From positions 1 to 17,230 of the forward strand of contig JAOUOA010000006.1 in the NCBI GenBank assembly GCA_029880625.1: 17,230 nucleotides of DNA, read 5' to 3'. The notes under the pieces are model-generated. The model searched no databases, was not told where the DNA came from, and saw only the letters and a list, made by a program, of their open reading frames with translations. Positions 7,513 through 14,870 of this stretch are shown piece after piece. Made by a program: the position numbers and the translations under genes. Position 1 is the stretch's first letter; every line of letters starts with the position of its first letter. Origin of the DNA: Spirochaetia bacterium. GTDB taxonomy: Bacteria; Spirochaetota; Leptospiria; Leptospirales; Leptonemataceae.

Positions 7513-7541
7513 TTGACATTTATCATACTCTCATATTTATT
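7513..7541 (+). promoter_or_regulatory. Strong-looking promoter of the TRL lipoprotein gene
   Basis: A perfect TTGACA at 7513-7518 is followed by TATTTA (7534-7539, 15-nt spacer) or TTTATT (7536-7541, 17-nt spacer). Dense T tracts at 7480-7511 immediately upstream resemble an UP element. A GGAG ribosome site (7564-7567) follows before the ATG at 7577. Confidence 0.5.
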
Positions 7542-7576
7542 TACCCATTAATAAATTAAGTTTGGAGAAAAAAAAT

Positions 7577-7900
7577 ATGAAAAAAATTCTTTTGTTAGCT
7601 CTTCTTACAGCATCCGTATTTGCTTTAGCTCAATGTGCAGGTGGATATGTAGCTCCTAATGGATCTCTGTTCCAGAACACTTCTATGAACAAAGACGTAT
7701 CTACTAAGACTGATGTTGGTGCTAAATCCGGTAAAGCTTGTGCAACAGGATATGTTGGCGCAGTTTCTATGGGAGATGCAAGTGTAAAAGCTGCTGCTGC
7801 TGCTGGCGGAGTAACAACTATTAATTCTGTTGATTACACAACTGAAAATATTCTCGGTTCTGTAGTTGCAAAAACTTGCACTGTAGTTAACGGTAACTAA
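7577..7900 (+). CDS. TRL-family lipoprotein
   Basis: This is a 107-residue exported protein with a lipoprotein signal (MKK, hydrophobic LLLALLTASVFALA, then Q-C at 19-20). The mature part matches the TRL-like family: a Gly/Tyr start, KSGKAC, a glycine-valine strand, GDASVKAAAAAGG and a VDYTTENILG end. The family role is not established. The ATG at 7577 is chosen because GGAG lies 9 nt upstream; the frame is open to a TTG at 7562 that overlaps this site. Its codons favour GCT, GGT, GTT and TCT much more than its neighbours do. With a consensus -35, an upstream T tract and a strong terminator, this suggests an abundant envelope protein transcribed alone. A divergent acyltransferase operon lies to its left. 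Confidence 0.85.
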   Translation: MKKILLLALLTASVFALAQCAGGYVAPNGSLFQNTSMNKDVSTKTDVGAKSGKACATGYVGAVSMGDASVKAAAAAGGVTTINSVDYTTENILGSVVAKTCTVVNGN

Positions 7901-7910
7901 TAATTCTTTC

Positions 7911-7943
7911 AAAAGAGTCCGAATTTTTCGGGCTCTTTTTTTA
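7911..7943 (+). terminator. Intrinsic terminator of the TRL lipoprotein gene
   Basis: AAAGAGTCCGA (7912-7922) pairs with TCGGGCTCTTT (about 7928-7938) around a short T loop, with one G-T pair in an 11-bp stem. A run of T follows. It starts about ten bases after the stop codon and is the clearest terminator in the window. Confidence 0.9.
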
Positions 7944-7996
7944 TTTTCCCCTTTAATTTCATTTCAATATCTTCTAGGTATTACCTTAAACCATTA

Positions 7997-9091
7997 ATGT
8001 TTATTAAATTTCTTTTTCCTGTTATTTTCTTTTCATTATTTATAATCACCTGCAGATTCGACAGAAATGTTAAAAATAAGCCGCAGTTTTTCCGGGTTGA
8101 ATGCAAAACCCAACAGTACAGAATCCAGAATCTCTGTGATGATGAAAAAAAATATTTGGATCATGCATCAAAAATAGACCGGAAATTAAAATTTCAGGAT
8201 CTAAACAGAGATTATCTTCAAAACATAACGCGTGATACAAAAGACGTAGATATTGCTGCAGCGATGTTTTACCAGAGACTGCTTTTGGATTCCCGAAATA
8301 ATTCTTTTTTAAATTTTGTAGAGAAAAAAGAAAAACAGTTTAATCAGCGCCTTCCAGATTATTCTTCCAGAGGGATTTTGTTTCTTCTTGTGCCGGGTAT
8401 GTTTTATAAAGATAATAAAGAAATTGAAGCATCTGGAAACAGCCTTCGCAAGCTTGTACGAAGGGTTGGAATGAAAGAAGACCTTGTTGAAATAGAACAA
8501 ACAGGAGATGTTGATACAAATGCTAAAATTATCTGCAAATACATTCAAAATGTTGATCAAAGCGATATCAAAGGAATCATTCTTGTTTCACCCAGCAAGG
8601 GAAGCGGCGATATTAAACGTGCTATTGCGCATTGCGGCGCCAAACCGTATTTTAAACTTGTCCGCGGCTGGTTTAATATCGGAGGAATTACAAAAGGAAG
8701 TATGATTGTCGACGGAATCAGCAGTAATTTCAGAAATTATTTAGAAGCAAGGCTTTACTTTTTATTTAAAAGATACAACTGGAAGGGATTGATGTCCATG
8801 AGAAACGGCAGCAATGCGCCACTTGCAGAAAAAGTGAATATCCCTTCGTTTATAGAAGTTGTAAGCGTTATTGGAATACCTCTGTTTCGTCATGTATCAC
8901 CCAGAGCAAAACCGTACTATACCTATCTGATCCGTTATGGCCCAAGCGACGGAATGGTCATGCTTGCCGATGCATACATTCCGGGAGGCTATGTCTACCC
9001 CAGCTTCAGAAATGACCACTATTTTCAGGATCCCATTCCAGAAAACCGCCTTCTGGCTCTTCTGTCTTTTATTGTAGAGACAAAGTTTTAA
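7997..9091 (+). CDS. Lipoprotein with alpha/beta-hydrolase fold
   Basis: This 364-residue protein begins with a lipoprotein-type signal ending FIITC (Cys19), so it is probably anchored in the envelope. After a helical region, ILFLLVPGMFY (127-137) looks like the oxyanion-hole strand. GIILVSPSKGSGD (193-205) looks like the nucleophile elbow, resembling G-x-S-K-G of esterase relatives, with Ser198 in place of the first Gly and S200 as nucleophile. GGITKGSMIVDG follows. PSDG with D318 and NDHYF with H341 complete a plausible Ser-Asp-His triad. The substrate is unknown; esterase or lipase activity is a guess. It sits just after the TRL terminator, and its weak ribosome region leaves the start slightly uncertain. 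Its end overlaps the convergent gene by 23 bp. Confidence 0.7.
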   Translation: MFIKFLFPVIFFSLFIITCRFDRNVKNKPQFFRVECKTQQYRIQNLCDDEKKYLDHASKIDRKLKFQDLNRDYLQNITRDTKDVDIAAAMFYQRLLLDSRNNSFLNFVEKKEKQFNQRLPDYSSRGILFLLVPGMFYKDNKEIEASGNSLRKLVRRVGMKEDLVEIEQTGDVDTNAKIICKYIQNVDQSDIKGIILVSPSKGSGDIKRAIAHCGAKPYFKLVRGWFNIGGITKGSMIVDGISSNFRNYLEARLYFLFKRYNWKGLMSMRNGSNAPLAEKVNIPSFIEVVSVIGIPLFRHVSPRAKPYYTYLIRYGPSDGMVMLADAYIPGGYVYPSFRNDHYFQDPIPENRLLALLSFIVETKF

Positions 9092-9545
9092 TATCTTTAA
9101 ATTTTTCTGCTTCGGATTGAATCTGATTTTTCATTGTTTCATTTTTAAATTCAATATAATGCCTTTTATAAAGAGGCACCCAAATAGCGCCTGTTAATAC
9201 ATCTGTAAGATGAAAGGGCGTTGTAATAAAAAGAAGATAATTCATAAATACCCAGGCGCTGAATCTTCTGGTAATAAAAACTCTTTTTGTTTCATAGCCC
9301 GGGCAATGAATATCCACATAAGGATCATTTTGATTGAATTTAAAGCTTCTGAAATTAATTTCAAGATTTCCGGGCAGCGTAAAAGTCTTTACAGTTGTAT
9401 CTGCATCATATTTATATTCTGCAATGGCGCCTTTTTGATTTGACTCAAAAAATACGGAATGTTTGCGCTTGGAAAAGATTGTTGCGCAGTCTGCAGTGCT
9501 GAAAACAAGCAATATTAATACGAAAAAAATCCCCTGCCGCTTCAT
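9069..9545 (-). CDS. Small PEGA-like lipoprotein (CATIF type)
   Basis: The chosen start gives a 158-residue protein with a lipoprotein-style signal: MKRQ, hydrophobic IFFVLILLVF, then STADC with Cys20 followed by ATIF. Small bacterial lipoproteins of this type commonly begin (G)CATIF, continue with a short beta domain related to PEGA, and end with a hydrophobic loop and a TGA motif. Here these are SVFFESNQKGA, a middle strand region ending in CPGYETKRVF, and FHLTDVLTGAIW. Asp at the -1 position of the lipobox is unusual. Upstream ATGs at 9569 and 9596 are in frame and none has a clear ribosome site; 9545 is preferred because it gives a normal signal. The gene converges with and overlaps the hydrolase-fold gene. 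Function unknown. Confidence 0.7.
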   Translation of the reverse strand: MKRQGIFFVLILLVFSTADCATIFSKRKHSVFFESNQKGAIAEYKYDADTTVKTFTLPGNLEINFRSFKFNQNDPYVDIHCPGYETKRVFITRRFSAWVFMNYLLFITTPFHLTDVLTGAIWVPLYKRHYIEFKNETMKNQIQSEAEKFKDIKTLSLQ

Positions 9546-9596
9546 ATAAAATGAAAATGATGGAATCATACATTTAATTATAACGGATCTTCTCAT

Positions 9597-10109
9597 TGAT
9601 TTGACGCTAATATATTTTATTTTTCCGCTTTGTTATATTGATTTTCTTTTTCATCATTTCAACAAAAGAAAACACAATTCTAAATTAATATTCTTATGTC
9701 TTGATGCAACGCTACTTTTACTTAGATAAAATAATTATCTGTTTTCTTTATTTTTATCCGCATTTTATTTTCTGAAAAATAGACCAAAGATGTCAACTCT
9801 ATAATACATTTTTATTCCACGTTCAATCAATGATGAATTTTTCATAATGATAATTTTATTCAAGCTCTTGCAAAAGACTCATCTTAAAATTAATTTTCAC
9901 AGACGGGGTATAAGATGAAGCTGAATTCAAGAGAAATATGTGCGAGATTCATAAAACATCCAAATATACATCTTTAAGATCTTTGAATTGATTTAATTTT
10001 AGTAATGGATCAGAATTTAATTTTAACAGGATTTTTTCATAAAGAAATCCTGTTTATTCAATGAATTATTCTTTTCCTGTATGGGTTCTCTTAGAAAACT
10101 GTCTCTTTC
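9597..10109. other. Long gene-poor region with a possible small transcript
   Basis: No convincing gene was found in these 513 AT-rich bases. The second half holds a possible promoter (TTGCAA 9868-9873, 17 nt, TAATTT 9891-9896) and a 20-codon open frame at 9915-9977 with GGGG a few bases before its ATG. A hairpin follows at 10025-10054. These could form a small RNA or the leader of the methyltransferase gene at 10110. The first half (9597-9860) shows nothing I can interpret. Confidence 0.5.
10025..10054 (+). terminator. Hairpin, possible terminator or leader attenuator
   Basis: AACAGGATTT (10025-10034) is the exact reverse complement of 10045-10054 around a 10-base loop, followed by TATTC. 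The stem is perfect but the T run is short. No gene ends just upstream, so it would serve an unrecognised small transcript or the methyltransferase leader. Confidence 0.4.
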
Positions 10110-10952
10110 ATGGGAAAAAAACACTCTCACAGCAAAACCTATTATAATGATATTGCCCTGAAACTGGCTCACAGAGTCCTCGGGATTGAACATCTTCATT
10201 ACGGCTATTTCCTTCCAGGGCAAAAAGCAGTTCTTGAAAATCTTCCTCGAGCACAAGCACAGTATGTAAAAAATCTTCTATCTTTTATACCAAAAAAAGG
10301 GATAAAACACATTTTTGATGTGGGATGCGGTACCGGCGGTGTAGCAACAGAACTCCTCAAGAAAAAAATGCAGCTTACCTGCCTTGCACCAGATCCGTAT
10401 TTAATTACAAAAACAAAAGAAAATACAAAAAACCGCGTTGAGACCATCACAGATTTATATGAAAATGTTGAGGGGCCTTCAGGACTTTATGATATGATCT
10501 TAATGTCTGAATCCTGCCAGTATGTAAAAATCAAAGAAGGATGGGAACAGCACAGTAAGTTTCTAAGACCCGGCGGATATGTTTTGATCGCAGACTTTTT
10601 TAGAATCCGGGAACTGGATCAGCCTTATCTCTCTAAATCAGGACATCCTTTAAAAGAATTTATTGAAACTGCTGAAAATTTAGGTTTTTCTCTGATTAAA
10701 AAGCAGGACATTACAAAATTTGTAGCTCCAACCATGACAATTTATCAGAATCTCATAACAGGAAAAATATTCCCCGTCATTGAAGCAATCTTTGAATTCA
10801 CCGCTCGAAAGTTTCCCCGCTTTTATAAAATAATGAGAAAATTTCTGAAAAATAAAGTTCTCTTCTTAAAAACAAAATATGAGAATCAGGGACCGGATAT
10901 CTTTAAAAAATATAAATCCTATCAGGTACTTCTTTTTCAGAAAAAATCGTAA
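10110..10952 (+). CDS. Class I SAM-dependent methyltransferase
   Basis: This 280-residue protein carries the nucleotide-binding motif I, IFDVGCGTGG (68-77), and an acidic D95 (LAPDP). Next comes the post-motif segment SESCQYVKIKEGW, and then FLRPGGYVLIADFF, typical of small-molecule methyltransferases. The N-terminal YYNDIALKL...HLHYGYF pattern is the one seen in the methyltransferase group that includes tocopherol, sarcosine and cycloartenol-type enzymes, whose members methylate lipids, quinones or small amines. The substrate cannot be assigned. The C-terminus is basic and rich in Phe and Lys (residues 225-280), perhaps a membrane-contact part. The ATG lacks a strong ribosome site. It stands alone between two gene-poor gaps. 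Confidence 0.85.
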   Translation: MGKKHSHSKTYYNDIALKLAHRVLGIEHLHYGYFLPGQKAVLENLPRAQAQYVKNLLSFIPKKGIKHIFDVGCGTGGVATELLKKKMQLTCLAPDPYLITKTKENTKNRVETITDLYENVEGPSGLYDMILMSESCQYVKIKEGWEQHSKFLRPGGYVLIADFFRIRELDQPYLSKSGHPLKEFIETAENLGFSLIKKQDITKFVAPTMTIYQNLITGKIFPVIEAIFEFTARKFPRFYKIMRKFLKNKVLFLKTKYENQGPDIFKKYKSYQVLLFQKKS

Positions 10953-11447
10953 ATCGTTTTGCTCTCTGGCAGGTCTTTAAACTGTAGATTTTGCTTATCT
11001 CTAAATGTTCTACAGGATTCATAACTTAAGCGGTAACTGGTCATTTCTTTTACGCTGATCTACGCCAGCGTTTATCCAAATATTTACTTTATTAAAGGTA
11101 ATGCTCTTTTTTTCCTCTTCGCAATACAGAATCGCTTAAATCATAATTCTGCAGACTCTCCTCATACAATACAGGATTCGATCGCCTCGTTTATTTATAA
11201 TGCCGTATGAATGCATCCATCATCTTGAGAAAATAATTCAATTCCACAGGGATACCGGGCATTGAGGCTGGATGAGCGAAAGGCCTTTTTCCTGAGACAA
11301 ATCTAGTTCTTTCTTACTATCAAACTTTCCTAATGCTTATTATTTTAATATATTTTTTATATTATATTTAGATAGATCTATTTTTTAGTTTCCACAGAAA
11401 TGCCGTTCTATTTTTCTGGCCAAAAACAAGAAATACAGGGTATCATA
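10953..11447. other. Gene-poor region before the globin gene
   Basis: These 495 bases hold no credible gene. Visible elements are a 7-bp inverted repeat CTGTAGA/TCTACAG (10982-11015), a GC-rich repeat ACGCTG/CAGCGT (11052-11071), and the perfect palindrome ATAGATCTAT (11372-11381) in a very AT-rich tract about 70 bases before the globin ATG. Bases about 11240-11320 are richer in G+C and have short open frames on both strands, which could be the remains of a decayed gene. Confidence 0.5.
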
Positions 11448-11858
11448 ATGATTACGATTGAAAAAAATATTGATCTTGTGTCCGCGAGTTATGGGAAAAT
11501 CTCACTGCGAAAAGAATTTTTTGATAAATTCTATGATATATTCATGGGCAGCCATCCTGACATTCGCCCAATGTTTGCAAAAACAGATTTCTTAAAGCAA
11601 AAAAAACTTTTAAAAAATGGCCTTTCGTATATGATTCTTTTTGCAAAAGACATGCACACAGGAAAAACCGCAGTCGAAAATATTGCCAGGATCCATGACA
11701 AAGAGAATGTAAATGTTCCTCCGGAATTATATCCCTACTGGATTGACAGCCTTATTAAAACCATTAAATTATTTGACACAGAATTTACGGAAGAGACTGA
11801 AGCTGCCTGGAGAGAAATCATGGGCAAAGGGATCAATAAATTTATTGAAATGTATTGA
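11448..11858 (+). CDS. Single-domain globin
   Basis: This 136-residue protein has the length and pattern of a full three-over-three bacterial globin related to the globin part of flavohaemoglobins. PMFAKTD gives the CD1 phenylalanine (F43), FLKQKKLL gives a distal glutamine at E7 (Q51), and ARIHDKENV gives the proximal histidine (H83), followed by VPPELYPYW. Distal Gln and B-helix Tyr (Y29) suggest ligand-stabilising chemistry as in oxygen or nitric-oxide handling proteins, but no reductase domain is attached. The ATG at 11448 has AGGG 7 nt upstream and is preferred to the frame start at 11400. Monocistronic; a palindrome at 11372-11381 may be a regulatory site. Confidence 0.88.
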   Translation: MITIEKNIDLVSASYGKISLRKEFFDKFYDIFMGSHPDIRPMFAKTDFLKQKKLLKNGLSYMILFAKDMHTGKTAVENIARIHDKENVNVPPELYPYWIDSLIKTIKLFDTEFTEETEAAWREIMGKGINKFIEMY

Positions 11859-12041
11859 TCTCTCAATGATTTTATGAATCAATTTTAAAAAGAAAATTTC
11901 AAACATTTCTCTGAATTGATACCAATTAAAATATACAAAATCCATCGGCATTTCAGAAAGAATAAAAGGGGATCATTTTTGATGCATAAATTTAACAGCA
12001 TTGATTGAACCGATATGATTCTTGCATTCTTCTGGATACGA

Positions 12042-12722
12042 TTATTTTTTACGTGAATATACGCCGTCAAAAGTGACATTTACTCCGCCGCACTTTTTAT
12101 TATCGCTTACAACAAGCCAGCCGGCGATCAGGATGAGCCTGACACCGCATTCATGAGGACTTGAAATTGCATTTTCAATTTTAATTTTAACAGGTTTTTC
12201 ATTGATTTCAAATTCGCCTGTGTGGACCGTGAATGATGAGAGCCATACTGAAGTTCCCCTGATATAGAGTCTTCCTGATTCTGTTTTTGATATATTAATT
12301 TCACTTTCATAATATTTCCATGTACCGGTCCAATCATCAGGCGCCGAAACAGAAGTCTTTTTAAGCTTCACATCAGATTTTAGAATCCATCCGACAGTTA
12401 TTTTTTCTTTTCTTGAGGAATAAAGAGCACAATAAAAATCCCGGTACTGACCCGCCAGTATAACAGAATCTCCAGGAATCAGATATGAATTCGTCCTGCA
12501 TTGCAGATATTTATCAGGACAATTTGAATTGTCATGATAAAAGTAAGTACGTTTTTTTGAGTTCTTTTTTATGATCCCGTAAGCATCAATTCTTGCATTT
12601 TCAGGAAAATGCCCCTCTCTGCACCAGTTTGCCGGATTTGCATTGATGCCTTCTGTCATAAACATAATAGCTGAACAAACAATTATGGTGGATATGAAAT
12701 TTCTATTTATAATAGGTTCCAT
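12042..12722 (-). CDS. Exported protein with SH3-like domain
   Basis: The start at 12722 gives 226 residues with a clean signal peptide: MEPIINRN, hydrophobic FISTIIVCSAIMFM, then cleavage after INA. A longer frame begins at 12761, overlapping the kinase stop by 7 nt as ATGTTGA, but it would place an extra hydrophobic stretch before the signal. The region at about 45-120 has an SH3-like look (YLIPGDSVIL, then VGWILKSDV). The C-terminal half is a beta-rich domain beginning at DDWTGTWKYY and ending FDGVYSRKK. Six or so cysteines (NWC, NCPD, QCR, YCA, ECG, KCG) suggest disulfides in the periplasm. It lies 32 nt downstream of the histidine kinase gene and is probably cotranscribed, so a role linked to that kinase is possible. 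Confidence 0.7.
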   Translation of the reverse strand: MEPIINRNFISTIIVCSAIMFMTEGINANPANWCREGHFPENARIDAYGIIKKNSKKRTYFYHDNSNCPDKYLQCRTNSYLIPGDSVILAGQYRDFYCALYSSRKEKITVGWILKSDVKLKKTSVSAPDDWTGTWKYYESEINISKTESGRLYIRGTSVWLSSFTVHTGEFEINEKPVKIKIENAISSPHECGVRLILIAGWLVVSDNKKCGGVNVTFDGVYSRKK

Positions 12723-12754
12723 TACAAAGACAATTCCTGAAAGTAAATATAATT

Positions 12755-14458
12755 TCAACATTCTGCTTCTGGAATTTCTAACCAGAATGTGCTGCCTTCC
12801 CCTGGTCTGCTTTCCGCTCCTACTGAGCCATCCATCAGCTCAACGACTTTTTTTGTAAAGGCAAGTCCGATCCCAGTTCCTTCAACAGAATCGCTTTGAA
12901 TATCCAGACGATTAAAAGGAGTGAAAATTTCTTTCATGTGCTCTTCTGAAATTCCTGCTCCTGTATCAGAAACAATGATGCGAAGATTATTTTCTAACCT
13001 TAAACAGTCGATTGAAACCTTTCCGCCAACAGTATTATATCTCACAGCATTGGTAAGAAGATTCAAAAGAGCCTGTTTCAGGCGGAAACGATCAGCTTTT
13101 AGACACCTGACATCATCAATGGAAGAAATAATTTTAATATCATTTTTTTCTGCTTCATGTTTTAAAAGTGAAATACTTTCATCAATGAGCTCTTTCAACT
13201 TTACTGTTTCAATAGAAACTTTCAGTTTTCCCGACTCAAGACTGGATAAATCCAGAACTTCATCAATCAGTTCAAGAAGGTGGTGTCCGGCAAAATTAAT
13301 TTCATTTAAATTTACCTTATGTCTATCAGAAAATTTATCTTCGGATATCAGAAGCTGAGAAAATCCAAGGATTGCATTCAGTGGCGTTCTTAATTCATGA
13401 CTCATGCGGGAGAGAAAATCAGATTTGGCTCTGTTGGCGACTTCCGCTTCATCGCGTGCTTTTATGAGCGCTTCTTCGTATTCAATCATTTCAGAAATAT
13501 CCTGAATCGTTCCTGATATGGACAGAAGATTTCCACCGTTACCAAATTCTCCTTCTGCAATCTCATGTACATGTCGGATTGTTCCATCCGGACGGATAAT
13601 TCGATGAACCACATCATCTCCGCCTGATTTTCTGACATTATTTTCTATTTCTCTTACTCTGTCTCTGTCTTCAGGATGAACCGCATCCAGAAAAGGTGTT
13701 AAGGCTGGCTTGAAACTTCCCGGTGCATATCCAAAAATTCTGAAAATCTCATCTGACCAGATCAAATCTCCTGTTTTAAGATCTGCCGACCATGATCCAA
13801 TGTGTGCCAGATGCTGCGCTTCAACCAGCTGTGAATTTTGACTATCGGCATAAACAAGAGCGGAAAGAGTATTGATAAATAATTTTTCTCCCCTTACCGC
13901 TGAAACCGTAAGGAATAATATGTAAACAATCAGCATGGCGCTCATACCATAACGAATTTCACCTCCGTCCAGAACAAGAGCCGTGATCAGCATTAAAATC
14001 GCAGATGTATTAAAAAAGATTGCAGATTTTCTGTCAATGGAAAGCGAAGCAGTTGCCGCTCCCGTTACTCCAGCCATCACAAAAGAAAGATAAACCTGAT
14101 ATTTGATATCTCCATTCAGCAGCAGAAGGGGCAATACGCCCCATGCAGCACCTGTAAAAAAAGCTCCTGAACGAAACATATAAATCCAGAACATTGTCTG
14201 TTGAAATTTTATTTTCCTATTTCTTAAAAACAATCCTGAAATGATTCGAAAAGACTGGATCAGAGAAAATATCAGAATCCAGCCTGTAAGGACCTGGAAA
14301 GAAATTTGATTACGAAGTACATAGGCAGTAATTCCAGAAACAACCAAATTGCCGATTCCTGCGCTTAATGTTCCTGCAGAAAGATGGCGTATTTGCTCAT
14401 TTCTGATTTTTAGCTTATCAAGAACACCCCTGTGTGAATCTTTTGAATATAGTTCCAT
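12755..14458 (-). CDS. Membrane-bound PAS sensor histidine kinase
   Basis: This 567-residue protein has about six membrane spans (residues about 33-190) and a PAS fold at 216-324 (HIGSWSADLKTG ... PDGTIRHVH). A HisKA domain carries the phosphoacceptor H354 in SRMSHELRTPLNAI. The ATPase domain shows N470 (LLTNAVRYN), DTGAGIS at 498-504, the FNRL stretch, EGTGIGLAF and GEGSTFW. There is no receiver domain and no response regulator in the window, so its partner is elsewhere. The six-span N-terminus probably senses in or at the membrane. The ATG at 14458 is used; a TTG at 14494 is an alternative, and neither has a strong ribosome site. It is followed closely by the exported SH3-like protein gene and diverges from the aldo/keto reductase. 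Confidence 0.92.
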   Translation of the reverse strand: MELYSKDSHRGVLDKLKIRNEQIRHLSAGTLSAGIGNLVVSGITAYVLRNQISFQVLTGWILIFSLIQSFRIISGLFLRNRKIKFQQTMFWIYMFRSGAFFTGAAWGVLPLLLLNGDIKYQVYLSFVMAGVTGAATASLSIDRKSAIFFNTSAILMLITALVLDGGEIRYGMSAMLIVYILFLTVSAVRGEKLFINTLSALVYADSQNSQLVEAQHLAHIGSWSADLKTGDLIWSDEIFRIFGYAPGSFKPALTPFLDAVHPEDRDRVREIENNVRKSGGDDVVHRIIRPDGTIRHVHEIAEGEFGNGGNLLSISGTIQDISEMIEYEEALIKARDEAEVANRAKSDFLSRMSHELRTPLNAILGFSQLLISEDKFSDRHKVNLNEINFAGHHLLELIDEVLDLSSLESGKLKVSIETVKLKELIDESISLLKHEAEKNDIKIISSIDDVRCLKADRFRLKQALLNLLTNAVRYNTVGGKVSIDCLRLENNLRIIVSDTGAGISEEHMKEIFTPFNRLDIQSDSVEGTGIGLAFTKKVVELMDGSVGAESRPGEGSTFWLEIPEAEC

Positions 14459-14512
14459 AAGCGGTTTTAAGGTATCTTTTTTTTCTGGTCTCAAAGAATC
14501 TATCTGAATTTA

Positions 14513-14532
14513 AAAATCTATGTACAGATTTT
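14513..14532. repeat. Inverted repeat upstream of the histidine kinase
   Basis: AAAATCT (14513-14519) and AGATTTT (14526-14532) form a symmetrical 20-bp site with a 6-base centre, about 55 bases before the kinase ATG. On the minus strand a weak promoter, TTGAAA with TAAATT 17 nt later, overlaps it, so it may be an operator. Confidence 0.4.
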
Positions 14533-14782
14533 CAATTCTTTGCAGTTATTAGATACGAGGGATAAATATTTGATAAACCTTCAAGGTTATTCATTATTAG
14601 ACGGACAAACACAGATTTTATATTAAATAAAATAGAATAATTTTAAAATAATCTATTTTTCATTCATTTCCTGATTCAGATAGTCCCTGGAACATAAATC
14701 AGGATCTAAAATATTTTTATCAGAATCGTAGGATCTATAAAAACAGAAGTTTTTCAGTTATCTCTTAATTTTACTTGCCGGG

Positions 14783-14811
14783 TTGGAATTCATACAGATT
14801 TCGCTTGATAA
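14783..14811 (+). promoter_or_regulatory. Candidate promoter of the aldo/keto reductase gene
   Basis: TTGGAA (14783-14788) and TGATAA (14806-14811) are separated by 17 nt, about 60 bases before the ATG at 14871. Matches to the consensus are moderate. Confidence 0.35.
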
Positions 14812-14870
14812 AGATTCAGGCAAAAATATCTTCATTCAAATCATCTCCAATAAATCAAGGAAGGTAAAAC

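Larger units (their letters stand above)
14459..14870. other. Intergenic region between kinase and aldo/keto reductase
   Basis: This divergent region of about 410 bases has no gene. It contains the inverted repeat at 14513-14532 near the kinase start, and an 8-bp repeat TCCTGATT/AATCAGGA at 14669-14704 with a 20-base loop. A direct repeat AGGATCTA occurs at 14701-14708 and 14730-14737. A candidate promoter (14783-14811) and an excellent ribosome site AGGAAGG (14858-14864) serve the reductase. Confidence 0.55.

Noticed and set aside
7562..7576. TTG start extending the TRL lipoprotein by five residues
   Set aside because: The TTG overlaps the GGAG ribosome site that serves the ATG at 7577, and the shorter form gives a normal lipoprotein signal.
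9915..9977. 20-codon open frame with GGGG before its ATG
   Set aside because: Too short and without recognisable features to call as a gene; kept only as part of the possible small-transcript finding.
12921..13358. 145-codon plus-strand open frame
   Set aside because: It is antisense to the HisKA and ATPase part of the kinase, and its Ser-rich translation is typical of a shadow frame.
14701..14737. Direct repeat AGGATCTA as a possible CRISPR or iteron start
   Set aside because: Only two 8-base copies, with no further units and no associated genes.
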